Source of the DNA: Sphagnum magellanicum
Lineage: Eukaryota; Streptophyta; Sphagnopsida; Sphagnales; Sphagnaceae
Direction of reading: 5' to 3'
Length of the DNA stretch: 64,000 nt
Assembly (NCBI GenBank): GCA_021904315.1
Contig: CM038918.1
Span: 18,429,349-18,493,348, forward strand
Part shown: positions 1-10,859 of the stretch, one piece after another
Layout: each line of letters starts with the position of its first letter
Numbering within the stretch: position 1 is the stretch's first letter
The notes under the pieces: model-generated
The model's input: the letters and a program-made list of their open reading frames with translations, nothing else
What the model was told of the DNA's origin: nothing
Databases searched by the model: none
Made by a program: the position numbers and the translations under genes

Positions 1-3000
1 TACATGGCAATGAGCCACTAAAGTGACATTTCTATCAAAAGAAACTAGAGGCTCAAGTAAGGTGCAGCAAGGTACGATTTATTTGTCTTCCTTTCACTTT
101 TGGGAGGCAAAAAATGTGGTTTCTTTTTTATAAAATTTAAGAAGATTGTGATACATACCCATGGATATTTGTAATTTTAAAAAACTAGAAAAATAATAAT
201 ATCATAATATTGAATATTTTTAAAAATAAATGAATCATATTTAATTATAAAATCTTTAAATTGACATAGTATATACCTTAGACTAATCTAAAATTTTACC
301 CCCAACCATCGGGTTTATCTAGATGTAATTATGAAATTAAATTATGAATAAAACAAAATAAAAATATCAATGATGTACATGTGTAATTAATTTTATTATG
401 AAATTAATTAATTATGTAATAAATTGTAATGTGAATTTTTTTTTAAAATGTGTGTTAACATATTTTATAATAACAATTTTTGTCATCACATGAGATAGTG
501 GTCAAATGGCAAGAGCCTTAATAAATTATGGCCAAGAAAGTAAGGGTTCAAATCTTACTTTGGAAATGTCATGAACATGACAATTTGTTGCAAGTTTGGT
601 GAACTTTTGTCAATTAGTTCAAAAAAAAAATTAAATAAACACATAAATTTTTTAAAAGTCATTAGAGTCATGAGTTGAACATGATTGCATTTTGGACTTG
701 TCAATAGTTCAATAAAAATGAATAATAAATTTTAATTTATTTTTTAAATTATTTTTAGAATTAGTATTAAAATTTTAAAAAGAAAATTAATACTACCATG
801 TTACCTAATTTTAGTCTCCTTTATTAAAAAGGACACCTACATGTCATTACATTTTTTATTCAAGAACACCATTGATAAATGTTCAATCAAAAACTCAATT
901 GAGTTTTGGTTTAATTATTGACATGTTTTCATTGAAACCATTTTTTTCCAATGTTTGATACAACTAGAAAATATGACTATATTCTATCAAAAAAAATAAT
1001 AGAAAACTCTTGATTTGCAATATTGCAAGATAATATTTTGAACAGAAAATTTTGTTATATTTTTTAAAAAATTGAATTTTTTTAAAAGCAATTTTTGATG
1101 ATCAATTCAAGATCTTTCTTGGGATTTGTGTGTGTATGTGTTTTTTTTCAATTTTGTGAATCTTGTGATGTTGTTGAAGTGACAATCACCCATAAGAATA
1201 TGTAGCCAAATTTGGTGATATTCAAAACATGAAAATAGAAAAATGTTGATCTCCTTTTCATGTTGTATGCAATTTTGGTGTTTTTTGGCAATTTTTAAGA
1301 TTTAAATTCATTTTTGGTGAAATGTTTTAAAAACATGGAATTTATGACAAAATATTCTTTTTTTAAAAATTTGTGCAAAATAACAAAAAATTGCCACAAC
1401 AAAATCATTGCTTGGGATTCTTGCAACTAATTTTAAATCATAAAATTGAAAAAGAAAACAATAATGTACAAGTTGAAATCAGATTTTCATGTCAAAACAT
1501 GATGATATTTTGCCCAAAAAAAACCCTACTTCCCACATCATCTAGGTTATAAAAAGCTATGACACACATCATAGTATTGGAAGAATGTATTGATTACCAA
1601 AGTACCAAAAGGAGAATTACATTAAGGATGCGTATGAAAAGAACAAGGACAAAGTATCTTTACACTCCCATCAATCTAATAGATAGCACAAAAATAGAAT
1701 TACATGGTTTTTCCACACAAAAAAAAATGGTAAATTTTATTTTCACAACAATCCAAATTTTGTTCTTGAAGGCACAATTGGATCAAAACATTTTGAGTTC
1801 ACTTTTATGGCTATCATAATCCTTGTTTGTGATTCCAAAACACACACATATGATTCCACCTTTCAACTTCCATTATACCACAGAATCACCAACATAATTA
1901 TGTAATGATGCACCACATAAAACCCTAACAAATAGAGATGAATGACGGACCCTTTCTAAACCCAAGTTTTGAAATGTTTCATTAATACTATGAAACTTGA
2001 ACAAGAGACAGATAAACCCCACAACCAAATCTACAACAAAAAGAATTGCCAATCTATGCATGTGCAAATATTCAAAAACCCATCTTTTCTTGGAGTTCCC
2101 ATTTTCATGGGTTTGACTCCCTTTCAACACTCAAAACTCACACACCCAAAACTTTGGTTCAAATATACCAAACTTGAGCCTCCAAAATCACAACAACAAG
2201 CTCCCAAACCCCTTAAAGCCTTTCATCATCTCTAATGCCTCTAAACTTGTACATTTTAAATTCAAACCCAACAATTGTCTGAATTTTGTCTATCCAATGG
2301 AGATTTAAGAGAGAAAAAATAGACTTTTGTTGAGAACATTTTCCTCTTCAACAATCACAATAATAAAGATGTTTTTTTTTTAATTCACAAACTACCAACT
2401 ACTAAGTTTTTGCAAAAGAAATTTAGCTTGTATCAAATCCATCTTAAGAAGTTGTTTACTTCACCAATAGCCTTCAAACGCATCAATGCTAAACAACACA
2501 TCACAATTCCAAAATCAAAAGAACCACACAAAGTTCATCAACAAAACTCACAAACTTAGTAAATTCAAAAGGAAAAAATGGACAACCCAACAAATTTCAC
2601 ACATCATGCATCATCATAATTGTGCATCGCTGCAAATAGCAACCCACAACCCCTTCATCGAATGATGAAAAAAACTAGATGGCAAACTCCTTTGGCATTG
2701 CTAAAAAAAATAGCCCAATCATAAAACAAATGGCCTTAACCTTAAATTCATGTCATAAATGTTTGAATAGCTTCATGCCCTCCAAGGCATGAAGCATTCA
2801 AAACAATAGGACTTTATACCCTAGTAATGAGTCCCATAATTTGTCTACTATGAAGGGGCCACCCCAATGTATCAAAGAGGAGGACATTTTATAGATGGGC
2901 GTTGCATTATTTTTTTAATTTTCTTTTGTTTGTTATTTTTCATGAACCATTAACATGAAGCCTTAAGTAAAATTGTAAGTTATATATTATATGTACATTA

Positions 3001-3390
3001 ATTTTATCCAAATTCTCTTCATCTAACCATTGATCAAGATTAATTTTGACTCAAAGTGAACTTTGAATTCCAAAATGTTGTCATGCAAAATTTTAATTTT
3101 CTTACTTATGTTTATCATAGTCAAAGAATACCACCAAGATTTTGATTTATTGCGTACTATAATACTTGTTATACATCATTTTTTTGGGTGAAAAGTGGTT
3201 CACCTTTAGTGTGTTTTCACCCTTTACAAATAACAAGGTTTGAGATTGAAATTTTAAAAAAAGGATGAAAAGAAAGCCCAAAGATAAAGTCACTATACAA
3301 ATTTCTCTATTATGTTAAACAAATCAAGGATAAAATGAAAAGGAAACAAAAACAATGGACCTAATTGTAAAAAAAATTACAAGTTGGCTA
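1..3390. other. AT-rich intergenic stretch, no gene
   Basis: The stretch is strongly AT-rich, with many homopolymer runs and short open frames that show no recognisable domain or codon pattern. Apart from the SINE-like repeat near 484-636 I see no gene, RNA or mobile element in it. The short open frames at 1.56-2.24 kb lie on both strands, overlap one another, and look like chance. Confidence 0.6.
484..636 (+). repeat. tRNA-derived SINE-like repeat
   Basis: An A-box-like stretch (TAGTGGTCAAATGGC, 496-510) is followed about 35 bases later by a good B box (GGGTTCAAATC, 544-554), the internal RNA polymerase III promoter layout of a tRNA gene. The sequence does not fold into a convincing tRNA with an anticodon arm. 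It ends about 75 bases downstream in an A-rich tail (628-636). This fits a plant SINE with a tRNA-like head and short body. I could not identify a clear target-site duplication, so the ends are approximate. Confidence 0.45.
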
Positions 3391-3735
3391 AATATTGTTT
3401 TGATTTCCAAATCCCTTGTTTTCTTCCAATGCATAGTTATTGCATTAGCCAACTAAGCAACAACCTTTGCCCAATGTTTTTCTTAAAGATTTTGTGATGA
3501 AACCAAAGTGGTGATTATCTAGCCAAATCTAGCTATGATAAAAACAACAAAATCCTTCTATATTCTTTTCTACCTACTGGAACTTATCATAAAAAATTTG
3601 GCGAATTTGGGCAAAATTTTCCATGAAAATCCTTTGTACTGGTCAAAGTCATATTTTCAGGTTGAAATTTGGCAAAAATTTGCCAATACAAAAACACTGG
3701 CTCTCCCCCAATGTGCATTTCAAGTCCAGAAAAGT
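3390..3735 (+). repeat. Duplicated segment N, inverted relative to 34.14-34.48 kb
   Basis: This segment matches the reverse complement of about 34,140-34,480 over its whole length, with many point differences. It contains no gene I can support. It marks the outer edge of the copy-1 duplicated block. It lies directly next to segment M (3,741-3,925), which is in the opposite relative orientation in the 34-kb copy. Confidence 0.7.
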
Positions 3736-3740
3736 AAACT

Positions 3741-3925
3741 TCATGGTTTAGCAATTTTCAAAACTTGGCCATAGTGAACCAGCACCCACCAAGGCGCCAT
3801 GTTTAAGATGGATTGCATGTGGTATTGATAATAGCTTGGTATATACAAGTGTTGTCCCCTTCTTGGGTCTAGATTTTTTTCAAAAATTGAAGCCCATATG
3901 GTTTTGAATCTAGAAGACATTCTCA
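3741..3925 (+). repeat. Duplicated segment M (copy 1)
   Basis: It matches 33,901-34,105 in direct orientation, including a stretch starting AAAACTTGGCCA and a shared GTGAACCAGCACCCACC. At the 34-kb locus the segment is bounded by perfect 30-bp inverted repeats. Here the left repeat is degraded and the right one is not recognisable. No coding function is apparent. Confidence 0.6.
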
Positions 3926-4249
3926 AATACTAAAACTTATGAGCTTTGGGGTTACGTTAAATTTTCTTGATGAACAATTCCACGTTTAGCAAGTCCAACC
4001 TTCAACAAAACTTGTTTTAGGTTCAATAGAGGGCCGGTTCGAATTTAAATATGGGGATGGTTACTAGGTCAGGTTGAAGGCTGGTTGTATGATACAAGAT
4101 CAAAATTGAATCTTTATCGAGATCTGCTTGGAAAAATGTAAACATATTCAATGCAATTGGGTTCTTGTTCACTAGAATATTGTTAAAATCTTTTTTTAAT
4201 ATAGGAGCCTTGATTTAACATCTTCCATATTAACAATCTCCTCACATTA

Positions 4250-4760
4250 GACAATCTTTAAAAGAAACATGGCTTATAGTTGTGATCACAACAGCCTATT
4301 GGAAAGAGGCCTTTAGTTGGTGGAATAACATAAATATGACATAATTCATGATATTGGGTTGTGTGCAGATTATAATGCATGGAGCTAAAACTAAATCCAA
4401 TTCCAAATAAGACTAGCTTTCATTTTTTTCTTCAAATAATTTTTGTATTTAAAAAACCCATTTACATGCCACATAAGTTCCATCAATTTTGAAATATTAA
4501 TTAGACCAAGAACCACAACTTGATTTCAAAATTAAAATGAAAGAGAACCAAAAGTAAAAGTTCTTTTTAAAACAAAGAAGGAAATGAAATTGGAATATGC
4601 CTTGTTTGAATTAGGAGAAAATGCACAACCTTTCCCATATCTAAGTTCATTAATGGGAGTTGAAGGGCTTCTCATTAATTTCTCCCCTTTTACCTAATTA
4701 ACCACCCAAACTCATGTTTAATTTGATATTTATTGACATGGCTTTTGCCCAACTTCCCCT
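4250..4760. repeat. Fragments of arm sequence and of the 552-bp element
   Basis: 4,320-4,440 resembles 32,530-32,640 of the left arm in direct orientation. 4,610-4,760 resembles the start of the 552-bp insertion element at 32,629-33,180. A motif near 4,276-4,302 resembles the terminal repeat of the small element at 47,591-47,888. These are old, diverged pieces and I see no gene. The remainder of 3.93-5.77 kb shows nothing I can identify. Confidence 0.45.
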
Positions 4761-6086
4761 CCAACTATCGAATTGTGATTTGATATAGTTAGATTATTAC
4801 CTATGTAATTATTTAACGTTTAAGTTTTGTGATTTACTTGTTAATAGGATTTCATAGTTTAATTATGATTTGGTCATAATGCTTGACTTTTACATGAAAA
4901 TTTATGTGAAAAGTCATGTGATAAGTTTTTGGCACATTAAGGTGCATTGATTCACACATGATAATTTATGCGAAAAGTTTTTGCCATTTATTATGCATGT
5001 GAAATCACATGGGGAGCCATGTGACGTGTAGACTTTAGTAAATTTCTTGTTTAGTTTCCTTTTGGTTAGGGTATCAGTGGATGTTTGTGACCTTTAGAAG
5101 CACCTTCACTTGTAGAAATAAATTGTTATATGAATGTAAAATTTCATGGAATAGAATTGTGAAAGGTCTCGAGATTTTAGTTTTGAAAGGTTTTGGTGTA
5201 GTTTATATGAAATCCATGATAGGAAAATGGTGTGGGTTACTAATTATACATAGACAATAGAAAGGTGAAAAAATATTTTTGCAAACAAGAACATAAATTT
5301 CTATACCTATGTAATAAACATACATAGTTTCGGTCCTAGATTCACTTGTGACTTACATCTTTTGGTTCCATAATTGGGACCCGAGTCTATGTTTGTGTTG
5401 TTGAACTTAATTTTGTTGTTGAAGGTTTGATTAAAAAAAAATAAAAAAAACAAACAAACAAACTATTTGTTTTGTTTTAAAACATAAGATGTTGGGTGAT
5501 TTTTTTATCTCCAAATCACGGGCAGAAGTGACAACATGGGTGAAAAGGATTCAACTTGTGATAATGAAAATTACGATAGGCAAGCCAAGTCGAATTTGGT
5601 GCACAATTGAACGCATAAAGCAACATTATGTAGACCATAACATGAATCATTATGTTTGACCTCAAGTTTGCTTTTGGATTTTACTTGTAATTCTAAGCAC
5701 GAATTAGATTTAGATTTGTGAGAGTTTGAAAAGTTTCGCAAAGAAAATCTACAAGCAAGAAAGGAAAAGACGGTGAAACATGACAATTCAAGCAATTCGA
5801 CTAAAAAGCTGCTACTTCTGAATGTAGAAGCTCTCCTTTGGCCTATAGTAGACTATGTGCGAGAGGTGCAACGCCAAGACAAGGTGAAACTGTTGTCGTT
5901 GGAGGTGGGCAGTCAGGCACTAACAATGTTGCAGGTTACATCAGGCACAACAGCAGTCTGGCATCAAGTTCTGATGATCTGTACTGATGTGCCCCACTGT
6001 AATAAGTCCTGTGTTGTGCTGCACTAATCATAGTCCTGCCCAGCTGCACCCTGCAGGACCAGCGCCTTGACGATCAGCGGAGGAAA

Positions 6087-6160
6087 AGAAATTTCGTCAT
6101 TTTACTCTTAAAAAAAATTTAAGTGTAGGGACTCAGATCAGAAGAAATTTCGTCATTTTA
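6087..6160 (+). promoter_or_regulatory. Paired 18-bp direct repeats upstream of the U1 gene
   Basis: The string AGAAATTTCGTCATTTTA occurs twice about 55 bases apart, roughly 550 bases upstream of the TATA box. Both copies also occur in the second unit (near 34,798 and 34,853). A second pair of related strings containing GTCGGTTACGCGCAT-like sequence lies at about 6,298 and 6,578. Conserved direct repeats upstream of a TATA box could be regulatory, but I do not recognise the motif. Confidence 0.35.
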
Positions 6161-6671
6161 TAAAATAAATGAAATCTAATAGTCTCGAGAAGTTCAGATT
6201 AAATCTTATAAGGAAACATATACGCCCCATACACGTTACATGCCTCAACAAATTATTTGATGTTGGTGGTTTCTTGTGATTTGCTTGTCTTTCCGACAGT
6301 CGGTTACGCGCATGAAATTGGGGAAGAAGAAAAAACGCTTGGAAAGAAGAAGTAATCTAGAAGTCATCCCGTCGACTAGTCCTGTAAGATGGCAATGGGT
6401 TTTCCAGATCTCTCAATTGGGAAACCTCACAAGGAAACCAGTAATAACACGGAGCTTGTGGACCTTCTTCTTCAGGTCCTGCTAGAAGGGCCCTCGAATT
6501 CTCCCCCAAATTATACAGACAGTCTGTATATGTTGGAACTTTGTAATTGCACAGCGTTGTCCTTCTTGCTGCTTGCTAGTCGATTATACGCATAAACAAG
6601 ACAGAACAAGAAAAGAAAGAAGAAGAAGACGGACCAGCTGCTACAACTTCTCCGAGTCCCAGGGTCACTTC

Positions 6672-6682
6672 CTATAAATATA
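6672..6682 (+). promoter_or_regulatory. TATA box of the U1 small gene
   Basis: CTATAAATATA matches a plant TATA box well and is kept in unit U2 at 35,383-35,393. A start site about 30 bases downstream would give a first exon ending at 6,863, where CAG is followed by a good donor, GTAATTT. No ATG lies between the predicted start and the donor, so exon 1 would be untranslated. Confidence 0.55.
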
Positions 6683-6863
6683 TTTCTTGATTTTCCTTTG
6701 TAACACATCTCTCAATTTTCGGAACTATCTCAATCCTTGGAACAAAAGCACGCTTTTCACCCTCTAGCATATTTGAACTGTCGTCTCCATCCACACAACA
6801 ATATTCGATTCTGGCTAGTGCGCGCGACCCCAATATTCTCACCTTCCAGCCATAACCATACAG

Positions 6864-7119
6864 GTAATTTACCCCTCATTCTCTCTATTGTAATGTGCAG
6901 CTAACTCCAGGTTGGTAGACTTCCTCCAAATTCCTTCTCCAGATTTCATCTTAGCTACTAAACGTTATCATTTCCAGGGTCAGGAACAAGGACCGCATGT
7001 CTGGTATTAATTCTCTTCTATCGAAAATTTTATATGTTTTGTAGTTGGTGAAATTTCCAGGCCCAGCAATATTATGATATTTTTTTGTTTCTGCTCATTG
7101 CGTCGAGTTTAACGTGCAG
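6864..7119 (+). other. Predicted 5'-UTR intron of the U1 gene (256 nt)
   Basis: The donor CAG/GTAATTT and the acceptor AACGTGCAG/GACTGTAAATCC follow GT-AG rules and have a pyrimidine- and T-rich approach. The intron position and length (242-257 nt) are shared with the four related genes in this window. In all five, exon 2 opens with a near-identical string of about 12 bases. Confidence 0.55.
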
Positions 7120-7220
7120 GACTGTAAATCCATAGCTGAAGCTGCTCATCAGGAGCCCGGCATCTCACAGACAATCCTGCACAGGCGTGTTGTAAACCGA
7201 CATTGGTCGTTGTTGGAAAA

Positions 7221-7487
7221 ATGAAGAACTGTCAGGTAGCGGCGCTGATGCAGCTGGTCGATGCACGGAAGATCGACCATGGCGTCTCTGGCGAGATGAT
7301 CAGCAGTGACGGCAGTGAAGACAAGGCGTTTCATATAATTTCGTGCCCCGATAAAGGTTCGTCAAACTGGAATCCACCTCGAAAACCTCCACCGAAACCA
7401 AAGACCGGAGGCTCACAAAACGTCAGTTTCGATATTCATCTCTTGCCAAGCGTGGAATTGAAAGTTCGATCGGGAAAACTCTCGTGA
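7221..7487 (+). CDS. Small proline-rich protein, type I, copy U1 (88 aa)
   Basis: The function is unknown and I do not recognise the family. The protein begins MKNCQVAALM, has no signal peptide or membrane segment, and carries a basic proline-rich stretch near residues 50-62 (NWNPPRKPPPKPK). That stretch is preceded by CPDKGSS, which aligns with the D-I-G-P-S motif of the type II and III proteins. I chose the first ATG of exon 2; a TTG 18 nt upstream is in frame but is an unlikely plant start. The gene sits downstream of a TATA box and a predicted 256-nt leader intron. The U2 copy at 35,938-36,204 keeps the frame and length but differs mostly at amino-acid-changing sites. It could be a real small gene, a relaxed duplicate, or a chance frame within a conserved transcript. 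Confidence 0.5.
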   Translation: MKNCQVAALMQLVDARKIDHGVSGEMISSDGSEDKAFHIISCPDKGSSNWNPPRKPPPKPKTGGSQNVSFDIHLLPSVELKVRSGKLS

Positions 7488-8159
7488 TATGAAGTCAGAT
7501 TGCAATCCCTTGGTTGGACGACAAACGACTCCAAAGCTGCTGCTGCTTCACGACAATCGTAGGTCATCTGTGGCAAGCTTGAGCGTCATGACTGATCTTA
7601 AACCCTAAACCCTGGCAGAGTTTAGCAAGCTAATTCTTTGGCGCCTCAAACAACACAAATTTCCTTTGCACTGGACATTCAACAACATTTTGAATGGCAA
7701 AATTTGGCCATTTTGGGGGAAAATTTCGCCAAAATGGCAAAATTCTCGCCCTGTCCAAAAGCTTTAAATTTGAAGTTTCCTTTTTCATGCTGATAAATAG
7801 TTCATCCTTGTTAATTGTAGTTCAAGCAAATTTGACTTGAGATTTCTCAGATTCATTCATTCTCCTTTGATTAAGCAGCAACTTACTGGAGAGCAACAAC
7901 TTTTATTCATTCATTCACTCATTTAAAGTAAATTCCTTAGAATTCTCAAATTGGAAGTTCCATGGGAATAGACTGAGCCTTATTTGACCTTGGGTGACCT
8001 TCATTCTTGTAAAAAAAATTGCATTGGAATTGCGAACTAGTATTTTGAATTAGAGAGAGAGATTCAAAAACATTTGTACTGCTCATTCTCCTTGCAATGG
8101 ATTTTGTCCATTTCTTTCCCAAAAAAAAAGAAACAGCATTTTAAAAAATTTGGCCATGT

Positions 8160-9100
8160 CCAAAGAAGTATTGTGGTAGAGCCTGGCCTTCTCGAAATGA
8201 GGGTCCCCTGCTCAAGGCAACCACATGGGGCAAACTGGCATTTGGTAAAAGGCCCCCTTCAGATGACTCACCTGGTGTAAAGCTCAACCCTCCATTCGAG
8301 TGAACATCAACTTCAGGCAACACAAAAGCCCAAAAAGCCAGCTTCCAAACATTGATTGATGCCATCAGAGTCAGCCAAGCTTCATAAAACTCCAGTGACA
8401 CAGAGATGCATTACAATGAGGTCACAACTCACAAACTTCTAACCTTGATCTAGGGCAGATGCTAGACAGCCCCTAACAAGCTCTGTCGAGTGCGAAAAGT
8501 GGCCATGTGTAGAGCAGCCTGGTTCTGCCCCAAGGTTTGACAAGTTTGATCCTGGGCATATGTTTAATAAAAAATAATACTGCTGTGGTTCAGAGCTGAA
8601 ATATATGTTGTTGCTTGGTTTTAGTGTGCTTTTCTTTTTGCAAGTTTTTGCAAGTTGGAAAATTCGAAAAAACTATGAAGATATTTGATTTATAGCCAAA
8701 GTTTTTGCCACTTTTGAAAAAACAATAAAAATTAGTCACATCCAGACTTAGACACTTCTTAGGTTGCCACTTGTAAGAATGGTACAACCCACCAAGAACA
8801 GCTACCATTTAATGCTAATTAATGTTGGAGATCGTTGTTCGTGGACCTGATTGAGGAATTTGAAAAAAGAAACCCTGTTGATATGCTCAGTGTTTCTGGA
8901 GAGGTGTTAGCTTTGAAATCATTTGTGATAGCAGAACATGCAAAAAAATTTATAGAATAAAAATTGCAGAAGAATTAAAACTGTGTAGTGCAATTCTATG
9001 CAAAACCATGCAGGACAAAAGAAAAAGCACAAAAATAGGAGCTCAAATATGCACAAGACAGAAGTTCTTAATGGATATTTGGCATCTCACCTTGTTATTC
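8160..9100. other. Stretch without a supported gene
   Basis: This part follows unit U1 and is missing from the second unit, where retroelements intervene. A minus-strand open frame lies at 8,141-8,401, but it begins at GTG, has no domain I recognise, and no second copy to test it. I leave it as non-coding. 9.1-9.55 kb then matches the inner end of the large inverted-repeat arms. Confidence 0.45.
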
Positions 9101-9548
9101 TCCTTTTGATTTTTGATGATTTGCAAGCTCCATCATCATTGAAGGAGCTTACATCAGTAATTTTGTAATCCAGCCTCTTTTGTATGAATGGTTGCTTAAT
9201 TAAAGCAACCTAGAAGCCTAGAATTTTGATTGCAAAGCTATCGCTATCTTTTCTTTCAATTTAAGCTCCTAAAACCTTTCAAGCATCTGCAATCTATCAC
9301 CATGGGCAATATGCATGAGCTTAAACAATTGCCAGAACAGTTCTTGCAAAGAGCAGCCTTAGGTATGATCTGGCTTTGCCCAGAGGTTGGGATTAGAGTT
9401 TAAGGTTAATGTTAAGTTTTGCAAACAACTAATAATAAATTACTTTTTTATTTTATATAATTTCAAATTTCAATTAGTTATATTAACTAATAAATTAATC
9501 TATATTATTGATCAAGAAATTGTAAAACTAATTAAAGAACTAGTTTCA

Positions 9549-9684
9549 CACATTCAACTATTATGGTGTTAGATGAAAAAAATTGAATGATTTTTTATTG
9601 CAAATTTTTAAAGAAACATCTTAAACTTTCTTTTGAAAAGTCATATCCAATCGACACTAGTATAAGCTTTCCATTTTCCATTGG
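9549..9684 (+). mobile_element. 552-bp insertion element, copy 1, left part
   Basis: This is the left part of an unclassified non-autonomous element also present at 32,629-33,180. The Gypsy retrotransposon splits it, and the rest is at 19,234-19,651. TTCA flanks both outer ends (9,545-9,548 and 19,652-19,655), matching the TGAA duplication around the other copy. The corresponding site in the right arm (44,981-44,984) is empty. It has no coding capacity and no obvious terminal inverted repeats; one end is A-rich. Confidence 0.65.
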
Positions 9685-10194
9685 TGTCATGACGTGTAAT
9701 GTCATGACATTCGGTGTTGTAAGGGTGTAAATCCATAGTAAACTTTACTGAACAAAAAGACTAAAACTAGTCAAAGGTAGAAACTAATCAACTAAAAAGA
9801 GATGCATGCACATATATATACAATGCACAAGAGGAGGCTGAGATGAAATTATCATGTATATTAAATTGAAAAGAAGGAAACAAAATGTAGTGTATATAAA
9901 CGGTGGCCGTGTAAATAGCCGCCATGAGCATTTAGAAATCCAGTCTAACTATGGAGGATTCTCTTCTTAACAAAGGACTTCTAGAAAAGTTGATAAGAGA
10001 AAGGAAGAGCTTGGCTTTTTATACAACTGTCAACAAAGTTAAAACCCTAAACAAACCATAACCCTAAAACACCTAATAGCATATAGTAACCTAAGAACAT
10101 ACATTAACCCAAAGAGCTTACATTAACCCTAAAGGTATGATTAGCATGCCCGTAACCAGCCATCATGTATGAGGCCATGCATATGGGCATGACA
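9685..10194 (-). repeat. 3' LTR of the Gypsy element
   Basis: It runs from TGTCATGACG to GGGCATGACA with matching 7-bp inverted ends. Its right two thirds (9,860-10,194) match the other LTR at 18,901-19,233. Its left 175 bases have no counterpart in that LTR but recur immediately to the right at about 10,195-10,371, next to a short polypurine run on the minus strand (AAGGGG). The LTR arrangement is therefore irregular. Confidence 0.7.
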
Positions 10195-10371
10195 GTTGTC
10201 GTGACGTGTAGTGTTGTGACATTTGATGTTGTAAGGGTGTAAATCCATAGTAAACTATTGAACAAAAAAACTAAAACTAATCAAAGGTAGAAACTAATCG
10301 ACCAAAAAGAGATGCACGCACATATATATACAATGCACAAGAGGAGGCTAAGATGAAATTCTCATGTATCC
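10195..10371 (-). repeat. Partial tandem repeat of the LTR end
   Basis: It repeats about 175 bases of the outer part of the adjacent LTR (9,685-9,859), with scattered differences. It lies between the end of the polyprotein frame (10,417) and the LTR. A recombination between LTRs or a slipped reverse-transcription event could produce it. Confidence 0.65.
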
Positions 10372-10416
10372 CCTTGTAGACTTGAGTTGGGAAAAGTGTG
10401 GCATGGTCTAAATAAA

Positions 10417-10690
10417 TCAAGGTGCTACAGGAAAACATGATGAACAAGACCAAATGCTAGTGGGAACTTGAGTGAGCTTCGGCTTGAAGCAAAGTAGATG
10501 GTATCCACCATTACAATTATCACAAAACAGCATCTTATCAGCATCATTTTTTTCTAACATACCTGACATGGATAGTCAAGTGGAGGAATCCAAATCGATG
10601 TGACGATGGTAGGATCCAAGTTCGGCAACTGGCAGGGCGCACAGTTTTTGGAGTGATCCCAAATTATGCGTCCGTTAACTTTTTGCAACT
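10417..10690 (-). pseudogene. C-terminal PHD finger of the Gypsy polyprotein
   Basis: The minus-strand frame ending at a TGA (10,417-10,419) shows the ligand pattern C-x2-C-x11-C-x2-C-x4-H-x2-C-x14-C-x2-C between 10,568 and 10,435, with Trp two residues before the seventh ligand. This is the C4HC3 pattern of PHD fingers, zinc-binding modules that usually read histone H3 tails. One in-frame TAG lies between the second and third Cys; otherwise all eight ligands are intact. The frame leading into it contains DHSKNCAPCQLPNLDP. The module sits where other Gypsy elements carry an integrase C-terminal chromodomain, so a role in integration targeting or chromatin binding is a reasonable inference. 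Confidence 0.7.
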
Positions 10691-10859
10691 CCAACACACC
10701 TAAAGGCCTGATCGCCTTAATCCTCAAGATAATGTGACCATAAGAAGTGTCTAGAATATCATTAGGTTGTTGCTAGAAATACATAAAGTCACTGACATCA
10801 AATTATCTCACCTTAAGTTTGTATTTGCCACCTCATGTGTGTGCATATCATAAGGTGTC

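Larger units (their letters stand above)
5773..8160 (+). repeat. Unit U1, segmental duplication of 34.49-36.9 kb
   Basis: Unit U1 is a direct duplicate of about 34,488-36,900. The copies align almost without interruption, with small indels and (by eye) well under one difference in ten bases. The unit carries a promoter region, an intron-containing leader and an 88-residue open frame. In copy 1 the sequence runs on through 8.16-9.1 kb into arm-like sequence. In the second copy it is cut at 36,903 by a Copia LTR. Confidence 0.85.

Noticed and set aside
8141-8401. 86-codon minus-strand frame after unit U1
   Set aside because: It begins at GTG, has no domain, and is missing from the second unit, so it cannot be tested.
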